Assembly: GCA_950295325.1 (NCBI GenBank)
Contig: OX485809.1
Location: 17,238,001-17,302,000, forward strand
From: Polytrichum commune
Taxonomy: Eukaryota > Streptophyta > Polytrichopsida > Polytrichales > Polytrichaceae
DNA: 64,000 bases
Direction of reading: 5' to 3'
The notes below the pieces were generated by a model. It was not told where the DNA came from. It saw nothing but the letters and a program-made list of their open reading frames with translations, and searched no databases. This document shows positions 40,690 through 52,528 of this stretch, piece by piece; the stretch's first letter is position 1, and each line of letters begins with the position of its first letter. The position numbers and the translations under genes were made by a program.

Positions 40690-43600
40690 TCATTTCTTAA
40701 GGAGTGAGGCAGCTTGTGCAAGGAGAAGCAAGGGTCTTGGTACTGTCTGCCAACACGAATGTAATAAGTCTACAAGTTCATTAGCCTGCAGAGCTGCAGC
40801 TCCACTACACAAGGTCTCCACCCTGCCATGCAAAGTATTGCGAGCTATTCCCATAATAAGTTCCTTGTAATGTTGAACTGGCCAGCTCAGGTCATAGTTG
40901 ATAACCACTTCAACTTTTGCAAGAAACTCGGTCTCCATGACTTGGTCAAATTTTGCAATCCAAATCACATGCCATTCTTTTCTGCAGACACATCAACCCA
41001 ATAACCCTTAGAAAATAACAAATTTGGTGAAGATGGATTGAAATTTCTGCAGTACCTCACATTATAAAGCCCCCATTACACTAAAACTTGAGTTGAGAGC
41101 TAGAAGAAAGAAGACTTCTTACGCATCCTTGTTCACTCAAGTCCACTTTACACATAAGTGTTGAACTTGAGCTTGAACGTTTTACCAGGCCACAGTGTTT
41201 TAAATGGAACCTTGATGGATCCCATGTGGAACAACTATGACAAGCTCTCCATCAAAATTCCAAGAGACCTAAATGAGAGCTCGAGACCCTAAACCCTAAA
41301 CCCTTTCCTACCAAAGCAGTATCTACATATTTTTCTCAGGATGGTCTCACATTACCGCTGCAAAAAGGTTCAGTGCTAGGTCAAGTTAACTGACAGGGCT
41401 ATAATGAATGTGTGGCATCATTGATACAGGGTATTCATTTGCAATTAAAAAAAATGTAGCAGGTAAATATGGACCTTGATGCAGGAATAGGATTGCCAAC
41501 AACTTGTGGGAAAAAACCATGTTTGTCAAGTAGCCCTGCCACAGTGGAAATCTGATCACTGCTATTCAGCACCAGAAGCACAATCCCCAGCTGCTTCTCC
41601 TCCCGCTTCTTGTGCACTTGTTGGAGAATCTTGTCGAACTGTGACACCATTGCTCAAGAGTGTCACAACCAGGAGACAAAAACAATCTACAAATTGAACC
41701 TTCAAGTACATTGGCTTCTTTACTACTGGGTTTAACCTTGCTGACATGTTTTGATTCACACAATAGGATACACTGATGGGGAAAGATAACTAGGTACAGT
41801 GAAATCACATAAATATACTTTGGCCGAAGCCAAACAAATTATGGGCATAACTAGCACCTCTTGATAAATAAACATGTGAAATGCACCCTATTTGAAGACG
41901 GTGTAGATATAAAGAGTTTCAAGACTCTTTTATGTCACTTTCACTGAAGTTCCCATGAGAAATAACTGCTACTTGTTAAAGTGACCAAAATGTCCTACAC
42001 AGGAAACTTTATTTTTTGTGGGTGAGTAGACAACCCAGAGAATTTCAGCGATTATGATGTCCTTGAATCTTATGGCATTACATCAACAATACAAGGAACA
42101 GCATTATACTCAAAGCTATGCAACTTTTTGAGTAGATTTTCCCATGAAGATAATATGAAACATAGTAGCATGTCAAAAAGATTCATTGTCATCAAGGTTG
42201 CCAAAAGTGCACTGCAAAACATCCTTCTGATCGTAGAAATCGAACCTTGGCAAGTTTGGATTCTGCTGTAGTCACCACAGAGACAGTTTGTGTGATGCAT
42301 GCACTGGAAGCTGGTGGAAGACTATCGGATACAGCTCGAAGAATTGGGTCTTGAAGCCATTGTTTAGTGGCATTGACCACCTCTTCTGAAAAGGTTGCAC
42401 TCAGCACCCCAACCTGTATATCAGGTTGAAGTTGTTTCTTGATGATGTTCAATTGCTCAGCAAAGCCGCTGCTGATAAGGTCATCAAGACCATCCACAAT
42501 CTGCAACATAGATTCATTCAATCAACCATTCAACTTTGCTGAATTATCTTGCAAGGGGATAAAGAAATTTCATAGTAACACCAATGTATACAAACTGCAT
42601 AGTTCCATCTAAACAAAGAAATGTGGATAGGACAAGACTGAAGTGTGGAAGAAAGCCCTTTTGCCACATGTGACGATCAAAGTAGCAGAAACTGATCTCT
42701 ACCTGCATATACTCAGGTATGATGCTTAAGGTGAGTGCAGCTGTTTAGGTTTGTGTCCCATTATATACATCTCTAATGGGCATGAAGGATATGTTACATA
42801 GTCCACTGAAAGCAAGTGTGGCATGTCACTTCTGGTCCCACATTCTCACAATTGTGAGGTGTTAGGCAAGATCATGATAAGGGATTTATAAAGCACTTTA
42901 TCCCATGCAAAAAGTGGGGCATGACCAGGATGGGTAGCACAAATGGATGCACCTATGTGACCCCAATGTGTCATGGAGTATTTTTACTAAGAAATGCTGT
43001 ACGAAATTAGATATGATTCAAATATTTTGAATTGCATGGGTTCCGGATCCACTTTCAAAGGCTAATCCAACAAGATAAATTGGCATATATATTGGCACAT
43101 ATATATGATAGGTGTACTCAGGTTATCCAGTGCAAACAGGATAGATTTTCAGTGTAACTCTAATTTCTAGACAACTTGCATGCACCACATACACAGTTGA
43201 CTACACTTCTAAGGATTGGAACCCTTACACTTAGACAAGGAAGAATCTGGTCAATGATCAATTTTGGCTGTTTTAAGAGTCAGGTACAGTCCACTCACCA
43301 CATATGAGACGGATGTAAGTGATAAAGCATTTGCACCAAGAAGGAAGCAAAGGCGGTCTGGTGTTGCTACAAGTGCTTCTGGCATCTGCATTGCGAGCCT
43401 GATTCCCAAACCCCAATATGCAAATCTCATAAAATGTTATTCCCTGCACTCCCCATTACCAGAGTATTGTCATTCAAACAGATGATACAATCATAAAGAG
43501 TAGCTTCACTTCTCTATAGCAAAAGCAGGGCAAACAGGACCAAAAGACATGTTCACAATCCTACAAACAAGTCCATCTTAATAACATAAGCACCCACTAT

Positions 43601-45573
43601 TATTTTGAGAAACCATTGAGGACTCTACCTGACCACAAAATTCTCTTACAATGTGTTAAATTTCATCTTCTAATCCACATTATAAAATGACACATAGAGG
43701 AGCCACAGTTTTAATGTCAAACTACAGGAAACCTTATGGTGCAGGTTAAAACCTACATGCAATTCGACACAAGGCACATGTAACAAATGAATCAGAAAAC
43801 AAGTTCAGCAAGCAGCTTTTGAAGGCATCCCTCAACCATTAAGCAGACAACATTTGGTCTTCAGGTAAGCTGACCCACCCATCTACTTGGTGCTGCATCA
43901 GTGTCTCCGAGTGCACACTGACTGAGTGGATATTCATAGCGTTCTTGAGAGGTTTGCAAATCTGCCGAACCTGTAACAGAGAAATGCTAAATTGAGAAAT
44001 GCCAAGCAACCTAAGTATATATCAAAGGATATATCCGGTCATATAATCACCATTAGACACTGACCTACAAGTCATGCAGGCCTTCACAGTGAAAAACTGC
44101 ATACCAAAGAGATTTCATATGTCTAACTTCACAAATCTAGGAATAATGTAGATCACCAATAAATATAGAATATAGAATAAAGTAATCAAGTTCGTGCCCA
44201 GACCTGGAGAACATGCATGAATTTGGTCACTCCCTAAATTTGCTAGAGGCTCAGCAAAAACAAAAGCAAGAGTACAATGTCATCCAAAGCGTGAATTGGT
44301 GGGTTAACTTACAGACATGGCTCGATCCTTTGAGTTCACCAGGAACAAGGCAACAGGCCCTTGTACACCGCCATGGAGATCGCGATTTGCAGTAATATGT
44401 GGAACAGCTGCCACTACATACGCTTGAATGCAAGAATTGTCACAACATACCCCTAGTGCACCTACTCCTTGTGAGCATGCCTGCCACCACTGTTGTGCAA
44501 ATTCACAAACATCTAGACTAGGTTGAGAATCTTTATTTTCATATATTGTGGAAAGTGCCAATTGGAAGGAACGATCCAATTTAGTGGATTTTTCTCCCTT
44601 ATTGCTTCTGGGTCCTAAAGAATTTGCTCCACCTATACTTGTATTCCAAACAATTCTTTTCGTTGATTTTGCGGTACTGCCTGCTTGTCTACTTTCAGTA
44701 ACAAGGGCACCATTTGATTCTCCAAACCTTGGTTTCTTCCCATTCTCCTCAGTTCTCTGCTTGCTGCTACTTGCAGGTTGGCCATCCACAGTGTCATCTC
44801 CATTCACTTCTGCAGAATTGTTCTCCAAGAAGGTACTCCTATCTTTCTTGTGCTTCCTTTTGTCATTGAATGGGTCCTCAGGTGTTGGCAAAGTATAGCA
44901 CATTGCCTGAAATATGAATGCAACCACAATGTTGGTGAGCATTATGCCTCTTCTAGTCCAAGTCTCTAATGCCTACACAATATTCTAAAATAAGCTATAT
45001 TCAAGTCTGCCTTCGAAGAGAAGGTACTATATTCTCTGACCAATAGATAAATGGAAGGGATGGTCGAATTTGAATTTGAGGTATATGCATATAGAATTAG
45101 AATCCCTTGTCACAAGATTATAGATCTGCTACACCTCTATATCATTCTTAAATATACATTCTTAAATAGAGATCAACATAACAGTTTCATGTTTAAGCTT
45201 ACAACAACCAGGTTAACAACTACAAACCCATTTAAGGAGGCATTTACAAATCACTGAAGATTTAAGGTGTACATTGAGAAAAGTGTCCCGAGATTCTGCC
45301 AACCATAATGCATGCTGAGGTTTGTGGTCACATTGGAATTCTCCTTAATGGATATTATCACTGATAGGAACCAATACATTCATGGCCAAGTACTCAAATT
45401 AAAAATTTGGAAACAACTAATACCTCACACACCCGCCGGGTCCCAGCCTTTCGACGGCGCTTGTGTGATTGCACCCCCTCAATTGCCTCTGTGGTGCCAG
45501 CTCCAGCTCTTCGATTCCGCTTGCGAATCGCCTTATTCTTCTTCTTGGCCAAGGCATCATCTCCCTTTGCCAT
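40690..45573 (-). CDS. Degenerate DEAD-box RNA helicase-like protein
   Basis: Seven coding exons in consistent phase give about 548 aa: 45424-45573, 44313-44906, 43879-43970, 43299-43398, 42246-42500, 41475-41638, 40690-40981. The start at 45573 is chosen because MAKGDD plus a basic tail (KKKNKAIRKRNRR, KRRRKAGTRR) suits this plant family's N-terminus and may act as a nucleolar/nuclear signal. A linker with LPTPEDPFND follows, then two RecA-like halves. ATPDRL (about 290-295) and SAT (about 346-348) survive. Motif I has no GKT; the Ia position reads VNSKDRA; motif II reads VDGLD instead of VDEAD; motif VI reads GIARNTLHG. ITQTVSV and KELIMGIARN blocks support the family. ATP hydrolysis is unlikely, so an RNA- or pre-ribosome-binding pseudo-helicase role is inferred. 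One donor is GTTCGA. Confidence 0.8.
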
Positions 45574-46644
45574 TTCTACTCCTGCCCTTGGTTGAAGCTG
45601 GTATTTTAATTACTGTAGATGCCTGTGAACTTCACCGGTCCTCTTTGCTCAGGGCTCACCTGTTCACTGTGGTCATCAAAGATCAGCAATGAAGCATCTA
45701 TAGCCCTTTAAAATACAATATCTATGACATAATCACAACCATCATAGATAAATTAGGAGTATGCCTACTATTATGCAATTCTGATAGTGATCTAAAAAAA
45801 TCAATCAACTAGAAGAGCTGCTAACCTTGAACGAGGTTCTAATCTCAACTGGACTGTGCCTGGCATCACAGCTTTAACCTGCCTAGTCAACAGAATGTTG
45901 CTTCAACCTTGACCTTAACAACACTTCTGAAAGAGTGGGAAACTACTACGCCTTTGCAAGGACGCAACCATTCCTCAAGCAAACCCATTGACATTTATCC
46001 ACCTAAAATGGCACCGTTTGTTCGGGCCTTCCCTCACCACAGCAATTACAGCGAACATCCTTTCTAAGAGTCTTGCCAGTAGTCAATACTCATGACAGAC
46101 TGCAGAAAGATGAACCCAAAACCCTAAACTCAAGCCTCAAATGGCACACCCTGAAAGTTTACTGCTATTTTCTGAATGTCACAATGAACCTAGAAATCCA
46201 CTGCCAGTGTGTCGAATGTCTGACAGATTCTTAATGACATAATGCTGGAAGGAGGTGCCCTGACTTCACTCCTTAAAGATAACCCTTACACACCTCAGGA
46301 GCTAAACCTCAAGAGCCATCCTTATGTAACATGCTTATGCATCAGTATAAATATACGAGTGAACCAAATATCTCACAAACAGAATGCATGATCATTAAAA
46401 TCTCTCAGAAGTATCGTGAAGCATGATAAGACATAAGGAGGCCCACAAACGAACCAAAATTTCGCCAAAGACCCAATTCAATGGGATATGTCGTTCTCTA
46501 CTCTCTAGCTAATAGATATTAGAGTCTACAAGTTCAATCCTTAGAATAATACCTCAATTGAACTCCGACCGCTCACGGGATTCGCGAAAAGTTCCCGTGC
46601 ATTGTAAGGGGGATGAAGAAAATGACATTGGTAGACTGTAGTAC

Positions 46645-46734
46645 CTGGTGCTGATCAACATGTTTCTTCGTCAGGTCGTGTATGATGTCCATGCATCCGA
46701 ATTGCGAAGAGAAGTGGCTGCCAAAGACGAGCAT
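46645..46734 (-). other. Probable 5' leader exon of the helicase-like gene
   Basis: A 90-bp open segment starts with ATG at 46734 and ends in CAG before a GTAC donor. It could splice to an acceptor at 45598-45600 and read in frame into the main start, adding about 38 residues. That acceptor has a poor pyrimidine tract and the added residues resemble nothing known, so an untranslated leader exon with an upstream ATG is more likely. A telo-box lies just upstream. Confidence 0.45.
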
Positions 46735-46765
46735 AAACCCTAAATCCTGTTAAACCCTAGTCAGC
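46735..46765 (-). promoter_or_regulatory. Telo-box pair at the helicase-like gene start
   Basis: On the minus strand TAGGGTTT occurs at about 46752-46760 and again at 46735-46743, next to the leader exon. Plant telo-boxes (AAACCCTA) are enriched at 5' ends of translation and ribosome-biogenesis genes, which fits an RNA-helicase-like product. A third run, CCCTAAACCCTAAACCC, lies in the last intron at about 41286-41303. Confidence 0.5.
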
Positions 46766-46769
46766 TTTA

Positions 46770-47739
46770 CAGGGGACCTTGAAGGCCTTGGGTGGGTTTA
46801 CAGAATTCCCAGCATTTTGCAATGTTTAATCTATGAATGAACTCCATAACTTAATTTTACCTGGCTTTGCGTCTGTGAGGGGTGTCATAGTTGCAAGTTT
46901 TATTTTTGGTAATGAAATTCTCATATGTACCAATAAAATTATCAAAAAATAAAATAAAAACACTCCCTATATTATAATATTGGAATATTATAACCCACAA
47001 AGTGTTTTGGCAACGATGACCTGAAAATGCCAAAATGGTTTTTCTCGGGCAACGAATAAGGCCATCGCCTGAGAGGAGGGATGGAAGGTTTTTTGGTGGT
47101 CTGCGTTGGCAAGGGGACAAGGTGTTTGGTTCCCATTGTGGAAGGCAATTAAGGGTTTGCAAAAGCAAGGGAGATTGGGTTCATAATGTTGCCGTTTATG
47201 TCATTACTTATTATGCGTTAGTTTGTGCTTGTACAAGTGTGTTTGCCGAGGCTTAATATTTAATTATTTTGTCCGATGGTCATTGTCTATGTTGGGTTGC
47301 AAGGAGATTGCAACTTAGTTTATTATGGCGGGTAATCTTGGGTCAACATTGGTCACTGTTTATGGCAGTGAACAAGTGAAAGCACGATGTGTTGTGTGTG
47401 TAGGTGTTGGAATTTATTTTTTGTTTTTTGGTGATTCAGAGTGCCTCATAGGTTGAGAGTCGTAGCTTAGGTGCAAGGGCATGAGTACACATGTGCAACT
47501 TTGAAGTATTTTAAGTTACATGCTATGGATGACAAAATGTTCAATGACATTGGATAGTGAAAGTGGATATTATATGTAATAAAGGGCCTATTTAATTCAT
47601 GATTTAATAAAAAAATTATACTCAGTGGAGACATTTATCACATTAAATCAAAAAAATCATTATAAATACATGAGTTCGTTTCGTAGCATGTTGTTATTAG
47701 GTATACAATTATTTTTCTTTACAAACATCTCGTATATAA
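46770..47739. other. AT-rich intergenic DNA
   Basis: Region upstream of the helicase-like gene. It probably holds that gene's promoter on the minus strand near 46.8 kb. No coding structure, repeat or RNA gene was recognised. Confidence 0.4.
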
Positions 47740-48114
47740 GAGCATCTCCACCTTGCCGCGTTAAAGGGACTTGGCAAGCCCTTTAACGCGGCCTTGGAGA
47801 AAAACATGCCCCACCCCTCCCCAACACCGAGGCCTTGATTACCAGGGCTCTTCAAACTTCCGGCTCCACTCACTATCCTCGCGGGTGAGCGTTGCTCTTG
47901 CTGCGCCCACATTCCGGGGCCTCATCCACTTGCGATTCAGTGAATCGTGCCACTTTTGGGAATACATGGAATATTCTTGACAATTTTTCGGCTTGAAGAG
48001 CCAGTATGCAAGTAACGGTGGGGGAGTGCCACCCTAAAAAAATTTAGTGAATGCTTGGAGCCCTTCAAAGCACATTTCGAGAGCCTGCCTTTTTGCCCAA
48101 GGGTGGAGATGCTC
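47740..48114. mobile_element. Tourist-type (PIF/Harbinger) MITE
   Basis: The 375-bp element has terminal inverted repeats GAGCATCTCCACC, a well-known plant MITE end, and is flanked on both sides by TAA (47737-47739 and 48115-48117), the 3-bp target duplication of PIF/Harbinger elements. Just inside the left end is a 14-bp perfect hairpin, GCCGCGTTAAAGGG, with its complement ending near 47791. No transposase, so non-autonomous. Confidence 0.85.
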
Positions 48115-49190
48115 TAAGGGGTTTGATTTCATAATGACCCACACGTCATTTAGGATTCCAATGAAGACTCTACCCCTGGGTGCATGAAGAAGTGCAAGCA
48201 ATTTTTCATGGTGACAGCGATGCAAAGTTAACGTGGAAAAAAACCACACACACACTCACTTACGCTGTTAGGGGCGGTAACCACGTGGAGGCTTCTCATT
48301 GGCTGTTGCAGGTTTTCTGATATCCATGCTCGACATGGGGCCGCTGTTTAACAAAAAAAAAATCTAAGGCTACTTTTAGGTTTAGCCCAACTGCCATGTT
48401 CATCTGAGGAGGAACAGGGGAGGCCAACTCCCAACGGCCGCCTCCGACCTCGCCCAAATTCATGAACTCGTGAACTTGCGTGACAGCAATCACTTCGCCT
48501 CCTGCACATCGTTTGAAATTCCTGCCACATTTGTCATGGATACTGAAGGGGTTTCTTAACCCTGTGTGTTGCGCTTGCTACATTCAAGTCAGGAGAGCCT
48601 GCTTTACTTGCCATTCCAAGAGAATTAATGGGTATAAAGGAGCTGCTCACTCATTGCTGCAGTCGCGTCGACTTCAACTCGGTGAGCTGTGCTGCTGCGC
48701 TATCTGCCGAATTTCATGAGCAATATTCCACAATTTCGAATGGCTAATCATGTCTCCTCCTGGGCGTTCGGCGGAGTCCCCTCTAGTCCGAATGTTGTCC
48801 TCGGCGGCCACCCTGGTCACTCATCGCACCTCTTCACACAACCAACCTTCCGTCGCTTCTGATTTCTCATAGTCAGTCGTGGAATTTTTCCTGTATTAGC
48901 ACAAGTGTTCTGCTCCCCTACAGTAAGGTTTATGGGAGGTTCAGCGTAGTGAGAGAGAGGGAAAGCTTTGGCCAAGCAATCGCACTTCTGGGGTCACAGT
49001 AAAAGCCTGCTGTTTTCCTCACAAATTCCACATGTAGGTATAAACTGATGCCCTCGGATCAGCTTCAATTCGACCTGTACTGCAGCTTCCTTCGGATTCC
49101 ACACTACCTCTTTGAAATCTCATTTCCGAAGCTCTGACTCACTGAGATGCCACCTGTGAATCCAGTGTCCTCCCTGAAGGATTACCCCTT
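48115..49190. other. Intergenic DNA, no gene recognised
   Basis: Slightly higher GC than the surrounding sequence with several short open frames, none with motifs or convincing splice structure. I cannot exclude a transcribed leader here. Confidence 0.35.
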
Positions 49191-49194
49191 TCAA

Positions 49195-50930
49195 CCGGTG
49201 TCCGGGGTGATTTTTGGGCATAATCGGCCAAAATCCTAGTGTCTCCAAGTCCCACCGGTTACATGTTGTGATCTTTCGGTTTCTCTTTATTAATTTGAGG
49301 TTTATTCCATAGATTCCTCTAAAATGATGGGGTAATTTCTTTCCTGAAGTCTTGAACTTCAACCGGTGATGTCTCAACCGGTTCATCTATGACCAGCGGT
49401 CTGTTCTCCCCGTTCATTGCTTTCAAGTCCAGTGTTTTGGTAGATTTTTATACATAACATGTTCCAAGAGTGGTTTTTCCAAGTCCAGCAAGTCACATGT
49501 TGACATCTTTCGGGTTCCCTTCAAAACATTTGTGTATATTGTAACAATTTGGCTGAAATGATCGGTAGCTTTCCTGCTTTCTTCCTTTTCATGTATCTCC
49601 TGTCTCAATTTCTGCCGCAGCCACTGTAAATAACAGCCGATTCTGCCCTTTCATACCTGTACTCTGTGATCGAGGTTATTATCAGAACATGCTTGTACTG
49701 ATTACTGATGTGTCTACATCATCATTTCACTTCCTATTTATCTCAATGTACACAATTGGAAAAGATATCCTTCTGTAAGACTTGAGCCTAGTTGCCAAAA
49801 AATTCACATCAAACACTCTGTTTTTTGGTTCCTGGTGTTTGTCTTAACCATTGTGCTACTTTGGAAATAATCACAGAAGCTTAGACACTGGAATGCTATA
49901 AAATATTCTGTTGGCCTAAACTTTCAAGTTTAATGCTTCTTATGTATTAGGAGTTTACCATAAAAATTTCTATGGGCTAGGATGTTGGGTTTAGGCATAT
50001 ACTTCTGAAAATTACATGGGTTAAATAATACGTGTTTGTGTTATGCAAACATATCACTCAAATTTACATTGATATTGCAGGGTTTAGGACAGCAACATCA
50101 TGTCCCCACCAGATCCCGCGCGTTGTCAGGGCAAGCAACCATTCATATCAGATGTGCAAGGGGAGCCATCCCAAAAACTACGTAAATATAGGAGTGCAAT
50201 TTTGAGCCTTCCTAAAATACTAGCACTTGTGGATGTGAAATGTGAAATGTGACAAATTTCTTCAAGAACTTGATAATGCGTGGGATCTTGTGGACTCCGA
50301 GATGACCAAGTGGAGTCGCATCTTCAACAAGGACATGGAATCCCGTTTTTTCAACGCATCATTGAGATGGGATGGCTTGTAAGGGTAAGTGACACCTTAT
50401 TTTACCAGACTACCGTAGGGTTGTATTAAAGAGGTAGGCTAACACAACACAACTAGTTTAAACCTAGGTGTGGTGTAAATGAGGCAAGCCCAAATTTGCT
50501 AGCCATTTTTAGAGGTAGGAGCTAGTAGTAGGAGGTAAGGTCGAGTGGGGAGGGGGTTAATAAGAGTTGTTTCAAATGAGGTCCAAGTCCCACTCATGTT
50601 AGCAAGTCCAAACTTTTGAACCTCAAGAAACCATTAGAATGTGATTAATCATCATTGAAGTCATATCTTGATTATTTGATGCAATAATATTTGTGGGACT
50701 TGGGTTGTGAGTTGGGTCTAGCTCAATGAACGGGGAGAATCGACTGCTAGTTATAAATGAACCGGTTGAAGTTCAAGACTTCAAGGAAACTATTGATATG
50801 CTCAGAGGAATTCAAAGAATATACCTCAAATCAGTAAAGAAAAAACTAAAAGATGTTGAGATGTAACCGGTTGGACTCGGAAACACTAGGATCTTATCCG
50901 ATACTGTCCAAAATTCTCCCCAAACAATGA
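49195..50930. mobile_element. Unit with long inverted repeats, possible MULE
   Basis: The arm at 49195-49390 recurs inverted at 50755-50930; reading the first on the minus strand, both contain GAACCGGTTGA, GAAGTTCAAGACTTCA, AGAGGAATnnAnnGAATAnAC, AAGATnnnnAnATGTAACCGG and GACTnGGAnACACTAGGAT. An additional tandem minus copy lies at about 49435-49600. The interior holds a 51-codon open frame (50100-50252) after an acceptor-like TTGATATTGCAG and a second short frame near 50250-50380. Arms of about 180-190 bp suit a Mutator-like element carrying unrelated DNA, but no target duplication was found. Confidence 0.5.
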
Positions 50931-51670
50931 TCTAGTTTTTTGGCCGACCGAACTCTCAACACAAGTCCCGAGCCTCACCTCCCCTCCAAAAAGTGCTGCC
51001 ATGTAGGCATCCATGGCATACTTGGGACCCTTGTGAAGTGGTCAGTCCCAACTTGCATGCTCACATGCAGTTTGACCTCAAGTGACTTGGGACCCCATGT
51101 GAACACATCTACTTTACCACGATCCCATCATCACCTCCGAAGGAAGTCACAGCCACGAGAATGCGATGAACAAGAACCACAGGCAGAGATTGCCAATTGG
51201 ACTCATCCCAAGCCTTGAGAACATTCATCAACATCATTAATGTCATCAATAGGGAGTTGGAATCGTTCACAAGGAGCAATGGAGATGCTCTTCAGCTCTT
51301 TGAAAACAAGCAGAGCATTTGCAACCAACAAAGTCGCTAGGATAGGCTAGGCCACAACAAGCTTGAATTCGGATTGAGGGCCGGCCAGATCTCTCAAAAT
51401 TTGGGCCAATAGGATTGCTCCATTTCATCAAATTGGGCCCAAGGGCTTTATTATACTTGGGGCCAGCCCAAACACTCACTCATCCCATGTGGCGTCCTAG
51501 GTGGCACAATTTGGGCGCCAAGCCATCGGGCCGTAGATGAGAGTTCGGGACGAGCTTTTCCTCGTCCCAAACTCTCATCTAGGGCCCGATTGGGCTCCTC
51601 CGTTAGATTTAGCTCATCTTGTCCGTCAATCACTGCCGGGGTAAATTATTTTCCTCTCCTCTTCACTCCA
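50931..51670. other. Intergenic DNA with a strong hairpin
   Basis: No gene seen. GC-rich GGGCC-containing stretches occupy about 51370-51610 and include the hairpin reported separately at 51525-51590. Confidence 0.4.
51525..51590. repeat. Near-perfect hairpin, arms about 30 bp
   Basis: Arms from ATCGGGCCGTAGATGAGAG through GGGACGAG, and the complementary CTCGTCCC through GGGCCCGAT, are separated by the 6-nt loop CTTTTC and differ at only two or three positions. It may be a foldback insertion or the core of a larger GGGCC-ended element. Small-RNA potential is speculative. Confidence 0.7.
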
Positions 51671-51671
51671 C

Positions 51672-52390
51672 TCTTCTAATAACACAACAATTAGCATAAA
51701 TATGATTGCATTAGACTAGCAAGACAACAATTAGGGCGTTAATCACACACTTAAGATAAAAGTGAAACATTCAAGCATTTAATCAAGCATGTAGTATGGC
51801 TCAGGCTATAGGTTGATCTAATAACGCATCAATTAGCATAAATATGATAGCATTAGACTAATAATACAACAATTAGGGTGTTAATCACACACTTAAGATA
51901 AAATTGAAACATTGAAGCATTTAATCAAGCACGTGGTATGGCTAAGGCTATGGGTTAGTCTAATAAGGCAACAATTAGTATAAGTATGTTAGCAATAGGG
52001 TAATAACACAACAATTAAGACGCTAATCATACACTTAAGATAAAATGAAACATTTTAAGTTGTCAATCAAGAATTTGGCGTGCATTATTCAATGGGTTAG
52101 TCCACTAACACAATAATTAGCACAAATATGATAGCATTAGGCTAATAACACAACAATTAGGGTGTTAATCACACACTTAAGATAGAAATTAAACATTTAA
52201 GCATTAAATCAATGGATTAGGTATGGCTTAGGCTATGGATTAGTCTAATAAGATAACAATTACTGTAAATATGATAGCATTAGGCTAATAACACAACAAT
52301 TAAGGTGCTAATTATGCACTTAAGACAAAAATGAAACATTTAACCCGTTAATCAAGAATATGGTGTGCCTTCTAAACCACACTTATCGGT
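51672..52390. repeat. 142-bp tandem array, 5 copies
   Basis: The block AATTAG of CAATTAGCATAAATATG recurs at 51689, 51831, 51973 and 52115, exactly 142 bp apart, and once more at 52258 (143 bp). Each unit also contains ACAACAATTAGGGTGTTAATCA and ACACTTAAGATAAAA, so AACAATTAG occurs twice per unit. Satellite-like, AT-rich and non-coding. It ends 140 bp before the TIR element at 52529. Confidence 0.9.
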
Positions 52391-52528
52391 CAATCCATTA
52401 AACATGGTAGATAAATTTATAGGAGTTTTTTGACGCCGGAATAGATTCAAAGGCCCAATTTAGTCTAGTGGGACCCAATTTTGATTTGCTAACCACAACC
52501 CAATAGATGTCATCCCTCATAGTATTAA

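Noticed and set aside
44548-44898. Plus-strand 116-codon open frame
   Set aside because: Antisense to the large second coding exon of the helicase-like gene, whose frame, splice phases and family blocks are convincing.
45312-45692. Plus-strand 126-codon open frame
   Set aside because: Antisense to the first coding exon of the helicase-like gene (MAKGDD start).
50100-50252. Independent 51-codon gene
   Set aside because: No recognisable family; it lies between inverted repeat arms and is treated as the interior of a possible mobile unit.
51672-52390. Regularly spaced repeats reminiscent of a CRISPR array
   Set aside because: Units are 142 bp with no short repeat/unique spacer alternation, and the window is plant nuclear DNA.
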